Part shown: in pieces, positions 5,794 through 7,757 of the stretch
How positions within the stretch are numbered: the stretch's first letter is position 1
Layout of the letters: each line of letters opens with the position of its first letter
From: Candidatus Cloacimonadota bacterium
GTDB taxonomy: Bacteria; Cloacimonadota; Cloacimonadia; Cloacimonadales; TCS61
DNA: 7,757 nt
Direction of reading: 5' to 3'
NCBI GenBank assembly: GCA_023133395.1
Contig: JAGLWO010000603.1
Span: 1-7,757 of the forward strand
Program-made: the position numbers and the translations under genes
Notes under the pieces: model-generated
Told to the model about the DNA's origin: nothing
What the model saw: the letters and a program-made list of their open reading frames with translations, nothing else
Database searches by the model: none

Positions 5794-5810
5794 TAGCACT
5801 CCTCAATTAG
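5568..5810 (+). CDS. Possible antisense-nested two-TM protein, 80 residues
   Basis: This plus-strand ORF lies almost entirely opposite the winged-helix gene, covering its membrane part. For it: a perfect GGAGG (5553-5557) ten bases before the ATG, two clear hydrophobic helices (LMIVKLLVLNLLMVIESVLI; a second about residues 49-79) and a charged hinge (QKDYDMELEKKTKRR), as in a small holin-like protein. Against it: its second codon positions lie opposite the third positions of the other gene, so hydrophobic codons can arise freely in AT-rich DNA. The opposite gene also has a better domain case. Both could be real. Confidence 0.28.
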   Translation: MSETQLMIVKLLVLNLLMVIESVLITLGIIYQKDYDMELEKKTKRRLMLTQLLSASIFAISAFYFSYYAYSLFVSLALLN

Positions 5811-5818
5811 GATTAATT

Positions 5819-5926
5819 ATGAATAACCAGGAAGAACAAAAGATCAGGGAGACAATAGACTCACTTCTCCCATTAAAAGAACTGCATGTAACGAATGTTT
5901 CCCCGAACTCAAAAAGTTCGCATTAA
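5819..5926 (+). CDS. Possible 35-residue ORF or truncated gene start
   Basis: This short frame begins with ATG after AGGA seven bases upstream. It encodes a charged, helix-prone start (NNQEEQKIRETIDSLLPLKE) and stops just after the hairpin at 5904-5920. It could be the beginning of a gene cut short by insertion of that palindrome, a small protein, or chance. It overlaps the minus-strand relic at 5844-6089, and at most one of the two was the real coding strand. Confidence 0.22.
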   Translation: MNNQEEQKIRETIDSLLPLKELHVTNVSPNSKSSH

Positions 5927-6089
5927 CTCCAAATTTTTTAATCTCATTCACTTTTTTTTCTTCGATATTTAAATTATCCAAAGGACTTCTCGCATTCTCC
6001 AGCAAATATATAGAATTTTCATTAACTCTATTTTGTTGTAAAGATTTTTCCTTCTCATTATTAAAACCTCTTTGGATATTTCCTTTTTC
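5844..6089 (-). pseudogene. Start-less coding relic next to REP cluster
   Basis: An 81-codon frame is open on the minus strand from just after a TGA (6092-6090) to a TGA at 5846-5844. It contains no ATG until near its end. The translation looks like natural protein (SIYLLENARSPLDNLNIEEK, VNEIKKFGVNANFLSSGK) rather than random AT-rich text. I cannot name the family. Its 5' side ends 19 bases before the first perfect REP palindrome (6108-6133), which fits a gene cut by arrival of the REP/RAYT block. Apart from this relic, the overlapping 5819-5926 frame and the palindromes, 5794-6359 holds no gene I can support. Confidence 0.38.
5904..5920. repeat. Short palindrome, CAAAA loop
   Basis: CGAACT (5904-5909) pairs with AGTTCG (5915-5920) around CAAAA. 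The arms resemble the CGAAC/GTTCG hairpin at 5207-5220. It has no T-run after it, so it is not a clear terminator. Confidence 0.35.
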
Positions 6090-6107
6090 TCATTCACACC
6101 ATTCTCT

Positions 6108-6356
6108 CGTTCCCAAAGCCCCCTTTGGGAACGCACAGTTTCACTCAAAGCCCTCTTTTGGTAATACTAATTCCAAAGCTTTACTTGTTTCCTTTTCCCG
6201 AAACAGAGGTTTCGGAATATATGGCGTTACGAATCCAGTCTCCGTAAACTACGCCCCGGCAGGCAGGGAATTGGTAACGAGAATGAAGTAGAACCTCGTC
6301 CCCATCCGGCAGTTGCCGGATGGGGACGCATATTTCGCCAAAGCCTTCTTTGGCGA
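6108..6356. repeat. REP/BIME-like palindrome cluster downstream of RAYT
   Basis: Several hairpins stand in a row. CGTTCCCAAAG (6108-6118) with CTTTGGGAACG (6123-6133), loop CCCC. A degenerate copy lies at about 6144-6164 (CAAAG CCCT CTTTTG). CCGAAAC (6198-6204) with GTTTCGG (6209-6215), loop AGAG. CGTTAC (6225-6230) with GTAACG (6274-6279), enclosing a GC-rich stretch. CGTCCCCATCCGGCA (6297-6311) pairs with TGCCGGATGGGGACG (6314-6328). TCGCCAAAG (6335-6343) with CTTTGGCGA (6348-6356), loop CCTT, ends four bases before the RAYT stop. Shared CCAAAG arm cores and four-base loops mark them as one family, the substrates expected for the adjacent transposase. No reading frame through this block looks coding. 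Confidence 0.8.
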
Positions 6357-6359
6357 TAA

Positions 6360-6917
6360 TTACACTTCTAATCCCCAACTATCATCCAAAATATCCACTT
6401 TAAAAGGATTCTCCAATCCATACAAATTTCTGGCACTCGAATAATACCAATCCTTGTCTTCAAAAACTAATCCTCTTTTTACCGGATTATTATGAATATA
6501 TTCAACTTTCTGATTGTATATCTCTTGTGTTTGAATCAATTCCGGATGACTTCCTTCCTGCCAGAATTGGTAAGTTGAAACTGATTTATAAGGCTTTTTA
6601 AAAAATTTAAGCAGGTATTTTATCCACTGCCGGGAATCATTTGTAAGTAATTCCAATGCTTGTTTGGCTGTATATTTTTTAAAATCCTGAACAACTTTTC
6701 CAATATCCTTTTTATGGGACATAACCGCATGGACATGGTTATCCATAATAACATAATGAAATATCTTTAGATCGTCATTTTCACTGTAATATTTAAAATT
6801 TTTTATTATAATTTCACAATATCTCGAGTTGGTAAATACAGGGATTTTTTCAACAACCGTAAAAGTGAGAAAATAAAGATTATATTCTGATTCAAGAAAT
6901 TTGTATCTTGTTCGCAT
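6360..6917 (-). CDS. REP-associated tyrosine transposase (RAYT, Y1 HUH family)
   Basis: This is a single-strand DNA nuclease of the IS200/IS605-like Y1 superfamily. RAYTs nick and join at REP palindromes and are usually single-copy chromosomal genes. At 185 residues it has the family's normal length and looks intact. Motifs in order: the beta-strand LYFLTFTVVEKIPVF near the start; the metal-binding HUH motif MDNHVHAV (H61, H63); the catalytic tyrosine in FKKYTAKQ (Y82); WQEGSHPE (about 119-126); and the family's C-terminal signature YIHNNPVKRGLV followed by YYSSARNLYG. The ATG has AAGGAG about six bases upstream. REP-like palindromes flank it closely on both sides (6335-6356 and 6931-6982). 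It follows the UDP-glucose pyrophosphorylase on the same strand, 108 bp downstream. Confidence 0.95.
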   Translation of the reverse strand: MRTRYKFLESEYNLYFLTFTVVEKIPVFTNSRYCEIIIKNFKYYSENDDLKIFHYVIMDNHVHAVMSHKKDIGKVVQDFKKYTAKQALELLTNDSRQWIKYLLKFFKKPYKSVSTYQFWQEGSHPELIQTQEIYNQKVEYIHNNPVKRGLVFEDKDWYYSSARNLYGLENPFKVDILDDSWGLEV

Positions 6918-6930
6918 CTTTACTCCTTAC

Positions 6931-6982
6931 TGAAACAGGGTTTCAAACAATTATTAGGTTACCAAAGAGGGCTTTGGTAACC
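6931..6982. repeat. REP-like palindromes upstream of RAYT
   Basis: Two hairpins lie between the pyrophosphorylase and RAYT genes. TGAAAC (6931-6936) with GTTTCA (6940-6945), loop AGG, lies next to the RAYT ribosome binding site. GGTTACCAAAG (6957-6967) with CTTTGGTAACC (6972-6982), loop AGGG, is perfect over 11 bp. The latter shares the CCAAAG core with the palindromes at 6108 and 6335. It could also protect or end the pyrophosphorylase mRNA. Confidence 0.78.
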
Positions 6983-7025
6983 AGATGGATGTTTATATTT
7001 TAATGTGAACCTGTTCTTCAATTTC

Positions 7026-7757
7026 TTATTTTGTTATCTCTTCATTCATCAGAAGACAATATTCCAGTATACCATCTTTAGAAATCTTCACATCGCCAAT
7101 AATCTCTACATGTTTCCCAAAATAAACATTACCCTCGATAGTCAGAGTATTGCATTTCTTCAAGGAAGGAATTCCGTCTTTAAAATGTTCCTGAAGCTGA
7201 TCGATAGTTCTGTAATATCTATCATTAAACTTAATCCCTGGAGTTTTTCCAAAAGAATTATTTAATTTTAATTTGTATTCTTTAGTAAGCTCAAATGCAT
7301 CGCTCCAGATTGCCAGGAGGTCATTTGTTTTTTTAACTGGTATAAATCTATCTTTATTGACCACAATTGCTTTTGAGCCTTTAAAAACGCTGATTGCAGC
7401 ACCCATTGCAGACTCAATTTGATAGACCTTTTCTTCTTCAACCTCTTTGGAATTAAGTATCAATGATAAAGGTAGAAGGTTGTTGTGTTCATAAAGTTTT
7501 TGTTTCAAGGCTCTCAAACTTACCCAGAGATTATTCGTATTGAAATATTGATACCTGTTTATGTCCTGGAAATGTTCAACCTCATTATCAGGACACTGTG
7601 CCGTCTCTCTCAGTAGAAGTTGCCCCTCGTGTGTTTGGGCTAAATGTCCTCCCTTTCTATCCATTTCAGTACGAGGGCAAACTTCCATTAAAAAAGGCTC
7701 ATTTTTCTCAGCAAAATGCGTTAATATCTTTTCATCCACAACAGCTCCCAGGTTATC
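7026..7757 (-). CDS. UTP-glucose-1-phosphate uridylyltransferase, UGP2-type (5' end outside window)
   Basis: This is the C-terminal 243 residues of a UDPGP-family pyrophosphorylase. It makes UDP-glucose from UTP and glucose-1-phosphate in the cytoplasm, for glycogen, envelope polysaccharides and sugar nucleotides. The frame runs off the window edge, where it reads DNLGAVVDEKIL, the family's NLGA-x-VD motif. It continues with FLMEVCPRTEMDRKGGHLA, whose lysine belongs to the conserved sugar-phosphate site, then LLRETAQCP, FQDINRYQYFNTNNLWVSL and a C-terminal beta-helix ending (TLTIEGNVYFGKHVEIIGDV). The related UDP-N-acetylglucosamine enzymes share the fold, but FNTNNLW favours the glucose enzyme. 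Full-length members have about 460 residues, so roughly half is present. It ends in TAA. Confidence 0.92.
   Translation of the reverse strand, partial: DNLGAVVDEKILTHFAEKNEPFLMEVCPRTEMDRKGGHLAQTHEGQLLLRETAQCPDNEVEHFQDINRYQYFNTNNLWVSLRALKQKLYEHNNLLPLSLILNSKEVEEEKVYQIESAMGAAISVFKGSKAIVVNKDRFIPVKKTNDLLAIWSDAFELTKEYKLKLNNSFGKTPGIKFNDRYYRTIDQLQEHFKDGIPSLKKCNTLTIEGNVYFGKHVEIIGDVKISKDGILEYCLLMNEEITK

Noticed and set aside
6108..6356. CRISPR array
   Set aside because: The repeats are palindromes of different sequence at irregular spacing, with no constant repeat-spacer pattern and no cas gene.
6181..6378. Minus-strand frame of 65 codons
   Set aside because: It runs through the REP palindromes, and its protein text is simply the translation of the hairpin arms.
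7005..7265. Plus-strand frame of 86 codons
   Set aside because: It is antisense to the conserved C-terminus of the pyrophosphorylase.

Overview
The window looks like a piece of chromosome from an AT-rich Gram-negative bacterium. Two housekeeping-type genes sit at the edges: the end of a short RpoD-family sigma factor (1-792, +) and the C-terminal half of a UDP-glucose pyrophosphorylase (7026-7757, -). Between them lies about 6 kb of accessory DNA. The RpoD type, the RAYT transposase and the base composition would fit an FCB-group lineage such as Cloacimonadota, but that placement is only a guess. Several genes have strong GGAG-type ribosome binding sites, which argues against Bacteroidota.

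From 819 to 4667 everything lies on the minus strand. In order of transcription (right to left) the genes are: an unknown 171-residue protein (4087-4602), a HEPN-like protein whose 5' part carries two in-frame TAG codons (3425-3898, extending to 4030), a lipoprotein (2737-3372), a four-helix membrane protein with a TPR-like tail (1566-2558), and a small caspase-like/DUF6642-type protein (819-1403). Structured repeats lie at 1428-1545, 2601-2687 and 4621-4667, each upstream of a gene or gene group. Two of them share the layout TAATGT-N3-GCGTG...CACGCTTGTTA. The arrangement resembles a cassette array with degenerate attC-like sites, but no integrase gene is in the window. HEPN domains and caspase-like peptidases are common in anti-phage and toxin systems, so this block may be a defence-type cargo region. 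That function is inferred.

From 4700 to 5800 there is a possible small plus-strand gene (4709-4957) and a minus-strand pair: a two-TM protein with a C-terminal winged helix (5242-5793) followed by a 78-residue protein (4947-5183). A plus-strand ORF with a perfect GGAGG is nested antisense to the winged-helix gene (5568-5810).

From 5844 to 6982 lies a decayed coding relic and then a REP/RAYT module. The RAYT is a Y1 HUH transposase (6360-6917). Perfect short palindromes sit on both sides of it, most with four-base loops, and three share a CCAAAG/CTTTGG arm core. The UDP-glucose pyrophosphorylase follows.
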